Origin: Chloroflexota bacterium
GTDB lineage: Bacteria > Chloroflexota > Anaerolineae > Thermoflexales > Thermoflexaceae
NCBI GenBank assembly: GCA_030550075.1
Contig: JAUQQB010000034.1
Location: 1 to 13,746, forward strand
DNA: 13,746 bases
Direction: 5' to 3'
The notes beneath the pieces were generated by a model, which saw only the letters and a list, made by a program, of their open reading frames with translations, was not told the DNA's origin and did not search any database. Both the position numbers and the translations under genes were made by a program. Below are positions 5,389 through 13,159 of the stretch, piece after piece (the stretch's first letter is position 1; the number at the start of each line of letters is the position of its first letter).

Positions 5389-6938
5389 AACCGGTCGTAG
5401 TGGTGGGCGCCGGGATCGGCGGGCTTACGGCCGCGGCGTTGCTTGCCCATGCAGGATGTCCGGTCGTGGTCCTGGAAGCCCATTGGGACCCGGGAGGGTG
5501 TGCCGCTACATTCTTCCGAAAGGGGTTCCGATTCGATGCGGGAGCTACCCTGGCCGCGGGATTCGGACCCGGGATGCCCATGGCTCTTCTGGGCGAGGTT
5601 CTGGGCATCGATTGGGGGGTTCGGCCCGAGGCCATCGCCATGCAGGTTCATCTCCCGGATGGGACCTGTGTGACCCGATGGGTGGACCGCGAGCGCTGGC
5701 GGGAGGAACGGCGCGCTCGCTTCGGCCTCGCAGCCGAGCCCTTCTGGTCCTGGCAGGAGCAGACGGCTCATGCGTTCTGGGCGATGGCGCTCCGGCGGCT
5801 GCCGTGGCCTCCCCAGAAGTGGAGCGATGCCCTTCGCCTGGTTTACGAAGGGGTCCGATGGCTCAGCGAAGATCGGGCGCGGATCATGGCCCTCCCGGAT
5901 CTGTTCCGACGGGTAGCCGATCATATGCCCGAAGATCTTCCACGACTTCGTGAATTTGTGAATGCCCAGTTGCTGATCAGCGCTCAAGCGCTGGCGGATC
6001 GGGTTTATGCTGCATACGGGGCGGCGGCGCTGGATTTGCCGCATACGGGAGTGGGATCCATCCGTGGGGGGATGGGCGGGCTGGTGACGCAGCTGGCCGG
6101 GGCCGTCCAGCGATTCGGAGGCCGGATTTTCTATCGCCAGGAGGTTTTGCGCGTGCGGACGGCACGGCCGGCCGGGTGGCTGGTGGAGACGCGCGCGGGC
6201 ATGGCCGTGGAGGCCAGTCACGTGATCTTCAATCTCACGCCTTTCGATACGGCGCGGTTGCTGGGCGACGAAGCCCCCGCATCCTTGCGGAATACCTCCC
6301 CTGCGTCAGCGGATGGATGGGGCGCTTTCGTCATCTATGCGGGGATCCGGGACGATGGTTCAATGATCCGGTTGCCTCTTCATCACCAGATCCTCGGGGG
6401 GACCGGATGGGGCGAGGGGCGTACGATCTTTCTTTCCATCAGCCCCTCATGGGATTCCACGCGAGCTCCTCCGGGTCATCGCGCGCTGAGCATCAGCACC
6501 CATACGGCCCTTGCGCCGTGGTGGAAGTGGTGGGAAAGCGATCGGGAGGCCTACCTGGAACAAAAGGCCCGGATGGAGGAACGCATGCTGGATCTCGCCG
6601 CTCAGGTCATCCCGGATTTGAAGAACCGGCTGGTCTTCCGGGAATCCGGCACTCCGATCACCTTTCAGCGGTTCACCCGACGTTCCCTGGGATGGGTGGG
6701 CGGCTTTCCCCAGACCGGAATCGGGCGGAGCTGGGGGCCTCGCCTGGGTCCCCAACTGTGGCTCGTCGGCGATAGCGTGTTTCCCGGGCAATCGGTTCCT
6801 GCCGTCGTGCTGGGTGCCTGGCGAGTGGCGGAGGCTGTTCTGCGGGCGCTGGCGGAAACCCCATCGCTCCGGGTGTTCCCCATGCCGGGTCTCTCCAGCG
6901 TGCAGGCAACCTCCTCAGGAGGGGGACATCTCCGCTGA
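5385..6938 (+). CDS. crtD: CrtD-type carotenoid C-3',4' desaturase (CrtI/CrtD/CrtISO superfamily)
   Basis: Predicted FAD-dependent carotenoid oxidoreductase of 517 residues. The N-terminus has the flavin fold VVVVGAGIGGLTAAALL (residues 4-20), EAHWDPGGCAATF (31-43) and FRFDAGATLAAGF (48-60). The C-terminus has GWVGGFPQT and LVGDSVFPGQSVPAVVLGAW. The GGCA-TF, FD-GAT and VGGFPQT pattern resembles cyanobacterial CrtD, which introduces the 3',4' double bond in myxoxanthophyll synthesis, more than the nearby CrtI (EPGGRCG, STHPGTGLP). The ATG at 5385 overlaps the upstream stop by four bases and has GGAG at 5372-5375; the frame stays open further upstream but that would overlap the SRPBCC gene. A carotene isomerase or another CrtI-like desaturase remains possible. 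No CrtC or CruF hydratase was found in the window, so the substrate is uncertain. Confidence 0.82.
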   Translation: MKPVVVVGAGIGGLTAAALLAHAGCPVVVLEAHWDPGGCAATFFRKGFRFDAGATLAAGFGPGMPMALLGEVLGIDWGVRPEAIAMQVHLPDGTCVTRWVDRERWREERRARFGLAAEPFWSWQEQTAHAFWAMALRRLPWPPQKWSDALRLVYEGVRWLSEDRARIMALPDLFRRVADHMPEDLPRLREFVNAQLLISAQALADRVYAAYGAAALDLPHTGVGSIRGGMGGLVTQLAGAVQRFGGRIFYRQEVLRVRTARPAGWLVETRAGMAVEASHVIFNLTPFDTARLLGDEAPASLRNTSPASADGWGAFVIYAGIRDDGSMIRLPLHHQILGGTGWGEGRTIFLSISPSWDSTRAPPGHRALSISTHTALAPWWKWWESDREAYLEQKARMEERMLDLAAQVIPDLKNRLVFRESGTPITFQRFTRRSLGWVGGFPQTGIGRSWGPRLGPQLWLVGDSVFPGQSVPAVVLGAWRVAEAVLRALAETPSLRVFPMPGLSSVQATSSGGGHLR

Positions 6939-7020
6939 TGGCCTCCGAAGCTTCTGCGGAGAACAGGATGGGAGTTACTCGGCTGGCCCTCTTCCCTGGG
7001 TTTTAAGACTGGGTCGGGCG

Positions 7021-7086
7021 CCTTGCTCTGCCCCAAAGCTTGTTCTGATCCCTCCCACGGCCATTCAGGTTGTGGGAAGGGCAAGG
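7021..7086. terminator. Imperfect hairpin between crtD and the DICT gene
   Basis: CCCTCCCAC (7050-7058) can pair with GTGGGAAGGG (about 7072-7081) with one bulged base. An outer CCTTGC (7021-7026) matches GCAAGG (7081-7086), competing for the last base. It lies in the 250-bp gap after crtD, where transcription could be reset. There is no proper T-tract, so Rho-independent termination is only a possibility. A separate 7-bp inverted pair, TCTCCGC/GCGGAGA at 6929 and 6956, overlaps the crtD stop. Confidence 0.3.
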
Positions 7087-7188
7087 AAGGAGGGCCGAAG
7101 TTTTGGGCCCTACCCATGGGCGAATCCATGACGGACGGGCTGCCTGAGGTCTTGTTCGCAGGACAATCAGTCAAGGAGGAGACATTTC

Positions 7189-7773
7189 ATGTCTGCCTTT
7201 CGGATTCTGGAGGATTTCTACAAGGACGTTCTATCCTCTTATCCTCCCCAGGGAGAGGCGTTACTCCAGCAGATTCGCCCCGAGGCGTGGCGTCAGATCT
7301 CCTTTCGCTACATCCTCTCGGTGGCATCCATGACTTCGGTCAGCCACATTATTGAGGAAGCGGCTGCCCAGAGTCGGGGCACCGCCCATCTTCATGCTTC
7401 ATTCCAGTTCATGTCCCGCTTTCTCCCCCAGGCGGAGCGCTATCGCGCGCTTTCCCTCGGAATCGCCGGGGGATGGATCTACGGCGCCATGGATCTTCAT
7501 GAGCCCGGAGGGCCTATCCTCCCTGCTTCTCTACACTGGATCAATACCGAAGGGACTCCATTGGTCCAGTACTGGTTCGTTATTGCCTATGGTCCTGGGC
7601 TCTCCATGTCTCTTCTGGCTCAGGAGATCCCGGCCCTGCATGGCGCAGGGCGCTATTACGAAGGCTTTTACACCTTCGATCGCGATATCGCCTACCAGTT
7701 GCTGCTGATTCTGCACATGTGTTTTCCTGAGGATGTGCCTATGCCCCGTCGGCCCGAGGAGTTGCGATGGTGA
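7189..7773 (+). CDS. Stand-alone DICT sensory-domain protein
   Basis: The 194-residue protein resembles the DICT domain, named from its association with diguanylate cyclases and two-component systems and proposed to act in light responses in cyanobacteria and related bacteria. Family-like features in order are a SFRYILSVASMTSVSHIIEE segment (38-57) and ASFQFMSRFLPQAERYRALS (70-89). These are followed by alternating strands, then a QYWFVIAYGPGLSMSLLAQE block (127-146). No output, kinase, GGDEF or DNA-binding domain is attached, and no membrane segment is evident. A strong Shine-Dalgarno AAGGAGGA (7173-7180) lies 8 nt before the ATG. It heads a tight run: its stop overlaps the photolyase start by 7 bp. 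A role as light or redox sensor or photolyase partner is inferred from this coupling. The DICT call is from memory of the family pattern. Confidence 0.7.
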   Translation: MSAFRILEDFYKDVLSSYPPQGEALLQQIRPEAWRQISFRYILSVASMTSVSHIIEEAAAQSRGTAHLHASFQFMSRFLPQAERYRALSLGIAGGWIYGAMDLHEPGGPILPASLHWINTEGTPLVQYWFVIAYGPGLSMSLLAQEIPALHGAGRYYEGFYTFDRDIAYQLLLILHMCFPEDVPMPRRPEELRW

Positions 7774-9146
7774 TCGCTCTGTGGTGGATCCGCCGGGATC
7801 TGCGCCTTCATGATCAGATCGCCTTAACCGCCGCCTTAAGGGCAGCGGACGCGGTCATTCCCGCCTTTATTCTGGACCCGGTTCTCCGGAGTGTATCGCC
7901 CCGTCGGCAAGCGTTTCTGATGGCCGCCCTTCAGGCGCTGGATCATGCCCTTCGGGAACGGGGAAGCTACCTGGTGGTTCGCGCCGGACCTCCCCTTGAA
8001 ACGCTTGGGGCTCTCATGGCGGAAACCGGAGCCCGGCTGATCCTTGCGGAAGAGGATTTCACTCCCTATGCTCGTGAGCGGGATGAGCGGATCGCTCATC
8101 AGCTGCCTCTCCATCGTATAGGTTTCCCGACCATTCGCCATCCAGCTTCCATAGTGAAACCGAATGGGATGCCGTATCGAGTGTTCGGCGCCTTTCGACG
8201 GATGTGGCGAAGCACCACCGCGCTCAACCCGAACTCGCTGCAACCGGCTCCTATTCGGATTCCAACCCCTCCAGGGATCCCTTCGCTTCCGCTGTTCCTC
8301 GAACGTGCGGAGCGCTTCGATGATTTCCCGCCTTCGGAGGAAGCCGCTCTGGAGCGCCTGCGAGCGTTTACAGAAGGAGAGGAGGCACCGATCTATCGTT
8401 ATCATCGGGATCGAAACTGGCTGGATCGGGAGGGCAGCGCTCGTCTCTCGCCCTACCTGCGTTTCGGGATGCTTTCCCCCCGTCGGGCGGCGATCGCTGC
8501 ATGGCAAGCGATGGAGCGCGCGCCGCATGAGGAGGCGCGTCGGGGAGCTTCGGCGTGGCTGGACGAGCTGGTCTGGCGCGAGTTCTTCATCACATTGTTA
8601 TTTCACTTCCCGAACTTGGCGGAACGTCCTCTTCGACCGGAGAAAGGAAGGATCCAGTGGCGGGAGGATCCGCAAGCGCTTCAGGCGTGGATCGAGGGCC
8701 ACACCGGATATCCGCTGGTGGACGCCGGGATGCGGCAGCTTCGGGCCACCGGATGGATGCCGAATCGCGCGCGGATGGTCGTTGCCTCCTTCCTGACCCG
8801 CGCGCTGGGGGTGGATTGGCGCCTGGGGGCCCAGGTGTTCTTCGAGGAGCTTCTGGATGGAGATCCGGCCGTCAACGTGGGGAACTGGCAATGGGTCGCC
8901 GGCGTCGGCGCGGACTATGCCTCGGGGTTCCGCGCTTTCAATCCAACGGTTCAGGCGCGAACCTGGGATTCAGCGGGCCGTTACATCCGGCGATGGGTAC
9001 CTGAGCTGGAACGCGTTCCGGATGCTTATGTGCATGCCCCATGGACGATGCCCGAAGAGGTCCAGAGAACCGCGCGCTGTCGAATCGGAGTGGACTATCC
9101 GGCTCCGATGATCCGTGAGGCACACGGGCAACGGAAGGTCGAATAA
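7767..9146 (+). CDS. phrB: Deoxyribodipyrimidine (CPD) photolyase, class I
   Basis: Predicted flavoenzyme that splits UV-induced cyclobutane pyrimidine dimers using blue light. The 459-residue protein has the N-terminal antenna-binding Rossmann domain (ALWWIRRDLRLHDQIAL at residues 4-20). The C-terminal FAD domain shows WIEGHTGYPLVDAGMRQL, WMPNRARMVVASFLT, then DGDPAVNVGNWQWVAGVGAD and FRAFNPTVQARTWD, matching class I photolyases including the NWQW region that carries the inner electron-transfer tryptophan. A cryptochrome with signalling function cannot be excluded, but the repair-type motifs are intact. The start overlaps the end of the DICT gene (ATGGTGA), with GAGGAG at 7756-7761 as ribosome site, implying coupled translation. 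The stop overlaps the P450 start by one base. Photolyase genes commonly sit in CarH/LitR light regulons. Confidence 0.95.
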   Translation: MVIALWWIRRDLRLHDQIALTAALRAADAVIPAFILDPVLRSVSPRRQAFLMAALQALDHALRERGSYLVVRAGPPLETLGALMAETGARLILAEEDFTPYARERDERIAHQLPLHRIGFPTIRHPASIVKPNGMPYRVFGAFRRMWRSTTALNPNSLQPAPIRIPTPPGIPSLPLFLERAERFDDFPPSEEAALERLRAFTEGEEAPIYRYHRDRNWLDREGSARLSPYLRFGMLSPRRAAIAAWQAMERAPHEEARRGASAWLDELVWREFFITLLFHFPNLAERPLRPEKGRIQWREDPQALQAWIEGHTGYPLVDAGMRQLRATGWMPNRARMVVASFLTRALGVDWRLGAQVFFEELLDGDPAVNVGNWQWVAGVGADYASGFRAFNPTVQARTWDSAGRYIRRWVPELERVPDAYVHAPWTMPEEVQRTARCRIGVDYPAPMIREAHGQRKVE

Positions 9147-10486
9147 TGAAAACCGGGAGTCGGTTATCGATGGGTTCGCCATGTCCTCATGCGGTTCCGG
9201 GAACTCACGCGCGCTGGCAGGCCCTGCGCATCCTGCTTCGAGAGCGCTTTCTCTTAGAGGCTTTGCGTCCATTGCGAGAGGATGTCGGGGATGTTTTCTT
9301 CCTGCCGTTTCCGGGGATGCGAGTGGCTGTGGTGGCTGGCGCGGAGGCTGCACGCATGGCTCTGGTGCCCCTTCGCTCTTCGCTCTCTTCGCGGCTGAAG
9401 TCTGATCCGGTGGTCCGACTGCTTCGGAGCGGCATGCTGGTGATCGATGGGGAGGCTCATGATCGGACGCGTCGGATCGCGGAGCCTTTCTTCCGGCCAG
9501 AATATCTGGAGGCTCACGCGGCCCGCATGCTGCAACGGATTGATCATCGGATCGATGCTTGGCCGGATGGGGACGTCATGGAGATGGATGTCGAAATGCG
9601 CCGCCTGGCGCTGGAGATCCTGCTCGATGTCCTTTTTAAGTTGTCGGAGGAAGCGGCGGAAGAGCTCTGGGAACCCTTGCAGGCTGCTCGTGCATATATT
9701 GCGCCTGGAGCATGGCTGCTTTGCCCCCGAATCCCCCGGCCAAGTTACAGAAAACCCCTTCAACGGCTGGATACGTTGATTCGGGAATTCATCCGCCAGC
9801 GGCGCTCGGAGCCTGATCAGGGTGATCTTCTCTCCGCATGGGTTCAGAGGACGGATATGAACGACGAAGAGATCCGGGATCAGATGACGACCATGCTGAT
9901 CGCTGGCCACGACACCGTCGCCACCTGGCTGGCGTGGACGATCGCGTTGCTGGCGTGGCATCCGGAGATTCAGACTCGTGTCCGGGAGGAGATCCGGGAA
10001 CAACTGGGGGAGAATATGCCCGATCCCCGGTCCATCCATCGACTGCCCTTGCTGCGCGCGGTCGGTATGGAATCCTTGCGGTTATTCCCTCCCATCCCGG
10101 TTCTGAACCGACGAGCCCTTGTCCCCCTAAGGATGTGTGGCGTTTCGATCCCATCCGGGACACGTTTACTGATATCGATTTATACCATCCATCGGCATCC
10201 CGAGTTATGGAAAGCCCCCGAATCCTTCCAGCCAGAGCGCTTTCTCAACCCGGAGGGGGAAGGGATGGGGTTTCGATATCTTCCTTTTGGGGGAGGGCCG
10301 CGGTTTTGCATTGGGGCACCCATGGCCCGGCTGGAAGGATTTCTGGCCCTGGCCCGGATGCTTCAGCGGGTGATCTTTACGCCGCTCGCTTCGCCTCCGC
10401 GCCCCCATCTTCGGGCCACGCTGGATCCATGGCCAGGGGTATGGGTGCGCGTCCAGCGAATCGCAGTTCGGGGTTCGACCGCCTGA
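9146..10486 (+). CDS. Cytochrome P450, candidate carotenoid hydroxylase (CYP175A1-like)
   Basis: A 446-residue soluble-type P450. The I-helix oxygen-binding motif AGHDT is at residues 253-257, the K-helix ExxR is ESLR at 309-312, PERF is at 363-366, and the heme-binding loop FGGGPRFCIG at 381-390 places the thiolate ligand at Cys388. All hallmark residues are present, so it should be catalytically competent. Thermus CYP175A1 hydroxylates beta-carotene at C3 and sits near crtB, so by context this enzyme probably hydroxylates a beta-ionone ring; that assignment is inference. The start codon overlaps the photolyase stop (TAATG) with GGAAGG at 9132-9137 upstream. Electron partners (ferredoxin, reductase) are not in the window. 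The gene is followed by a strong hairpin at 10521-10564. Confidence 0.9.
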   Translation: MKTGSRLSMGSPCPHAVPGTHARWQALRILLRERFLLEALRPLREDVGDVFFLPFPGMRVAVVAGAEAARMALVPLRSSLSSRLKSDPVVRLLRSGMLVIDGEAHDRTRRIAEPFFRPEYLEAHAARMLQRIDHRIDAWPDGDVMEMDVEMRRLALEILLDVLFKLSEEAAEELWEPLQAARAYIAPGAWLLCPRIPRPSYRKPLQRLDTLIREFIRQRRSEPDQGDLLSAWVQRTDMNDEEIRDQMTTMLIAGHDTVATWLAWTIALLAWHPEIQTRVREEIREQLGENMPDPRSIHRLPLLRAVGMESLRLFPPIPVLNRRALVPLRMCGVSIPSGTRLLISIYTIHRHPELWKAPESFQPERFLNPEGEGMGFRYLPFGGGPRFCIGAPMARLEGFLALARMLQRVIFTPLASPPRPHLRATLDPWPGVWVRVQRIAVRGSTA

Positions 10487-10520
10487 TTTGAATTCCGGGT
10501 GGGGCTTTTCAATACGAGTC

Positions 10521-10564
10521 TTTGGGGCTGGGATGGGCGCTTCTGGCGCCGTCCCAGCCCCAAA
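10521..10564 (+). terminator. Strong hairpin between the P450 and glycosyltransferase genes
   Basis: TTTGGGGCTGGGA (10521-10533) and TCCCAGCCCCAAA (10552-10564) are perfect 13-bp complements. An additional short inner pair (GCGC/GCGC) flanks a small loop. It lies 34 bp after the P450 stop and 44 bp before the preferred glycosyltransferase start. The stem ends in A/T pairs but no T-tract follows, so it may be a partial terminator, a processing or stabilising structure, or a repeat element. It also argues against using an upstream in-frame ATG at 10522 as the glycosyltransferase start. Confidence 0.45.
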
Positions 10565-10608
10565 ATCCACTTTTGGTTACTACGTTCTCTTATCCGGAGC
10601 GTTCAAAG

Positions 10609-11682
10609 ATGCGCTGGATGCTGATGGATGCGGGCGTCAAGCTGGGCCTGGCGCTTTACGGATTTCGCCGGACTCAGCGCATGCCGGTTTTGCCCGTCTG
10701 TCCGGTTTCCGGCCCGCTGCCTTCCCTGTCCATCATTGTTCCAGCCCGTAACGAGGCGGAGAATCTCCGTCGCCTGCTCCCTTCTCTGCGTCAGCTTCGT
10801 TATCCGGGGCTGCTGGAAATATTCGTGGTGGATGATCAGTCGCGGGATGATACCGCCCGGGTGGCAGCCGCCTTCGGGATCCCGGTGTTGCCTATTCGGG
10901 AGTTGCCGCGTGGCTGGTTGGGCAAGCCGTATGCCGCCCATCAGGGAGCGCTGGCGACCCGAGGGGAGTGGTTGCTGTTCACCGATGCGGATACATGGCA
11001 CGCGCCGGATAGCGCAGCCAGCGCGGTCGCCTGGGCGCTGGCCCATGAGGCAGATGGATTGACGCTGTTCCCGGCTTTCGATTTCAATAGCGCACTGGAG
11101 GCGGCGGCTCTGGCCGCGGCTTTCGCTGGCCTCTTTGCGGCGCTGCGCGCTTCACATGCTTCACATGGGATTATGAACGGCCAGTATTTGCTGATCCGCC
11201 GAGAGGTTTATGAGCGGATCGGTGGGTTTGCGGCCGTGCGAGACCAGATGCTGGAGGATCTGGCCCTTGGCGTTCGATTGCACGCCTCCGGATGTCGCGT
11301 TCCCATGCTGGATGGCCGGCATGCGCTGCGAGTGCGAATGTATTCCGGCCTTCGACATATGCTGGATGGAATGTCTCGTTTGAGCGTGGGGACTCTGGGC
11401 TGGACCGGTCTGCGGCCATGGATCGCGGCGCTCCTGATCGCATGGCTGGCCACTCCGTTCTCAATCCCCCGGCTGGGGATCCGGGATCGAGGATGGACCG
11501 CGCTGATCAGCTGGGCAACCAGCGGGTTGTCTCTGCTTCCGTGGACCTGGCGGATGGGTCGCCCGGAGGCGGCCCTGCTGGCTCCTCTGGGGGCCGCCAT
11601 CGTGGCCGTCGCCGGCCTGCGTGGCCTCTTTCAGCGCTGGATTGGGACAGGAATCCATTGGAAGGAGCGCCGGGTTCGATAG
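10609..11682 (+). CDS. Family 2 glycosyltransferase, candidate carotenoid glycosyltransferase
   Basis: A 357-residue membrane-linked GT-A enzyme. SLSIIVPARNEAENLRRLL (residues 40-58) begins the nucleotide-sugar fold, VVDDQSRDDT (73-82) follows, then RGWLGKPYAAHQGA (101-114) and FTDADTWHAP (124-133) with the metal-binding DAD at 126-128. LEDLALG (215-221) supplies the catalytic-site acidic pair. The C-terminal part (about 268-345) has hydrophobic segments, then GTGIHWKERRV. The W-GKPYA plus DADT-H pattern is shared by carotenoid and hopanoid-linked GT2 proteins such as CrtQ and CruC. The start at ATG 10609 is chosen because GGAG lies at 10596-10599. Sitting between the P450 and lycopene cyclase, it probably glycosylates a hydroxylated carotenoid. 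The sugar and acceptor are unknown. Confidence 0.82.
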   Translation: MRWMLMDAGVKLGLALYGFRRTQRMPVLPVCPVSGPLPSLSIIVPARNEAENLRRLLPSLRQLRYPGLLEIFVVDDQSRDDTARVAAAFGIPVLPIRELPRGWLGKPYAAHQGALATRGEWLLFTDADTWHAPDSAASAVAWALAHEADGLTLFPAFDFNSALEAAALAAAFAGLFAALRASHASHGIMNGQYLLIRREVYERIGGFAAVRDQMLEDLALGVRLHASGCRVPMLDGRHALRVRMYSGLRHMLDGMSRLSVGTLGWTGLRPWIAALLIAWLATPFSIPRLGIRDRGWTALISWATSGLSLLPWTWRMGRPEAALLAPLGAAIVAVAGLRGLFQRWIGTGIHWKERRVR

Positions 11683-11722
11683 CCATGTCGCAAATCTTTC
11701 GAATCCTCTTTCGGAGCGATCG

Positions 11723-12541
11723 ATGACGTATCTGGGATTTCTCGTTCTTTTCCTGATCCTTCCCATTCTCTTCTTAACGGCCGTGCTGGCCGATCGCTGG
11801 CGCCGCGGCCGTCCATTTCCTGTGCCTTTCTGGGCGTGGTCTCTCGCCGTCCTGATCCACATTGGAATCGCACTGACGTATACCACGCCATGGGATAACG
11901 TTCTGGTGGCTCACGGAGTATGGACGTATGATCCAAACCGCGTGACCGGTTGGCTTGTTGGCTGGGTCCCGCTCGAAGAATATCTGTTCTTCATACTTCA
12001 GCCGATCCTTGTCGGGCTGTGGTTGGGGATCCGGTGGAAAAATCCTCGAAACCCCCATGGATCCCTACACCGGGCAGGCCCTCGATGGCGATGGGGCGTG
12101 ACCGCTGTGGGTATCGGACTCTGGGTGGCGAATCTGGCGATCTGGCGCTGGGGAGGGCCATCCTGGACGTATATGGGCCTGATCCTGGTCTGGGGTCTTC
12201 CGCCTTTCATCCTGCAGATGGCCTTCGGTGGAGATCTGTGGTGGGATCAGAAGAAGAACTTTCTGAAGATCTGGCTTCCGCCGGCTCTCTATTTATCCGT
12301 CGCGGATGCCCTCGCCATCCGGGAGGGGATCTGGCGGATTTCCGTGAACTGGAGCACGGGATGCCATATTCTGGGGTTGCCCATCGAGGAAGGGGTGTTC
12401 TTTTTTCTGACCACCGGATTGCTGACGAGTGGAAGTCTCTTGATGATCCTTCCCGAATCCCGGATCCGATTGCAGCGCATGCATGAGCGGGTTCGTGATG
12501 GAATTCGGATGGCCTGGGGGAAAGCCAATCCGATTGGGTGA
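11723..12541 (+). CDS. crtYcd: Lycopene cyclase, fused CrtYc-CrtYd type
   Basis: A 272-residue polytopic membrane protein with two tandem lycopene cyclase domains. The first repeat contains PWDN (56-59), GVW and PLEEYLFF (83-90). The second has ADALAIREGIW (194-204) and PIEEGVFFF (220-228). These paired PWDN and P-x-EE-FF motifs define the family in which CrtYc and CrtYd of actinobacteria, the archaeal cyclase and the fungal bifunctional enzymes belong. Six or seven transmembrane helices are apparent. It would cyclise one or both psi ends of lycopene to beta rings, giving gamma- or beta-carotene. The start at 11723 has GGAG at 11713-11716; the frame is open further upstream but that overlaps the glycosyltransferase. 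Whether it makes mono- or bicyclic product is not readable. The overall family call is firm. Confidence 0.92.
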   Translation: MTYLGFLVLFLILPILFLTAVLADRWRRGRPFPVPFWAWSLAVLIHIGIALTYTTPWDNVLVAHGVWTYDPNRVTGWLVGWVPLEEYLFFILQPILVGLWLGIRWKNPRNPHGSLHRAGPRWRWGVTAVGIGLWVANLAIWRWGGPSWTYMGLILVWGLPPFILQMAFGGDLWWDQKKNFLKIWLPPALYLSVADALAIREGIWRISVNWSTGCHILGLPIEEGVFFFLTTGLLTSGSLLMILPESRIRLQRMHERVRDGIRMAWGKANPIG

Positions 12542-12598
12542 GCGATTCCTCCGTTCCGGCAATTCCGATAGGCCCGATAGCCACGGGTAGGAAGGCTT

Positions 12599-13159
12599 AT
12601 GATCGCGGTGCTATGGACGGCGATTGCGTTCTTCTCCGGCTCGCTTCCCCTGGCCTGGTGGATCGGACAATGGGGGATGGGCGTGGACATCCGACAGTAT
12701 GGGGATCACAATCCCGGGGCGATGAACGTGTGGCGGGCGGGAGGGCGAGGCTGGTTTGTGCTGGCGTTGCTCCTGGAATTCCTCAAGGGCGCATGCCCGC
12801 TCTGGTTGGCCCAGGGACTGGCTGGCCTATCGGGCTGGTGGCTGGTCCCGCCGGCGATCGCTGCGCCGCTGGGCCATGCGTTCTCTCCATGGCTGGGCTT
12901 TCGCGGGGGGAAGGCGCTGGCGGTCACCTTCGGTGTGTGGAGCGGGTTGACCCTGTGGAAAATCCCTATGCTGCTGGGCGGGCTCTTTGCCCTTTTTCTG
13001 AAGTGGATGCCTCCGGAGGCTCGGGCGGTTCGAATGGGGATGTTGAGCCTGGATGGATTGCTCGCCCTGGCGGTGGTCGCCGGGTGGGCTTCTCCGACCT
13101 GGCTGATCGTGGCGCTGGGACATACGGTTCTGCTGTTCTGGACGCACCGCCAAGGGTAG
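12599..13159 (+). CDS. PlsY-like membrane acyltransferase (divergent, short C-terminus)
   Basis: The 186-residue, multi-helix membrane protein resembles PlsY, which transfers acyl groups from acyl-phosphate to glycerol-3-phosphate. PlsY-like blocks are SGSLPLAWWIG (13-23), DIRQYGDHNPGAMNVWRAGG (30-49, canonical GSGNxGATNV), the KG at 63-64, and LGHAFSPWLGFRGGKALAV (91-109, canonical GHxFPxFxxFKGGKGVAT). The protein ends at FWTHRQG and lacks the usual third motif with NIxRLxxGxE. AGGAAGG lies just before the ATG, and GTG at 12608 is an alternative start. It is the last gene of a carotenoid run, 57 bp after the cyclase. It may be a housekeeping phospholipid enzyme, but position and divergent motifs make acylation of a carotenoid glycoside a reasonable hypothesis. 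That function is inference only. Confidence 0.78.
   Translation: MIAVLWTAIAFFSGSLPLAWWIGQWGMGVDIRQYGDHNPGAMNVWRAGGRGWFVLALLLEFLKGACPLWLAQGLAGLSGWWLVPPAIAAPLGHAFSPWLGFRGGKALAVTFGVWSGLTLWKIPMLLGGLFALFLKWMPPEARAVRMGMLSLDGLLALAVVAGWASPTWLIVALGHTVLLFWTHRQG

Noticed and set aside
5343..6221. 292-codon minus-strand open frame within crtD
   Set aside because: Antisense shadow of crtD; no start-site support or recognisable motif.
10522..10608. Upstream ATG extension of the glycosyltransferase
   Set aside because: It would begin inside the 13-bp hairpin and lacks a ribosome site. The ATG at 10609 has GGAG at suitable distance.
11723..12541. CruF-type carotenoid hydratase identity for the membrane protein
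   Set aside because: Both PWDN and duplicated P(L/I)EE-FF motifs are specific to the lycopene cyclase domain family.
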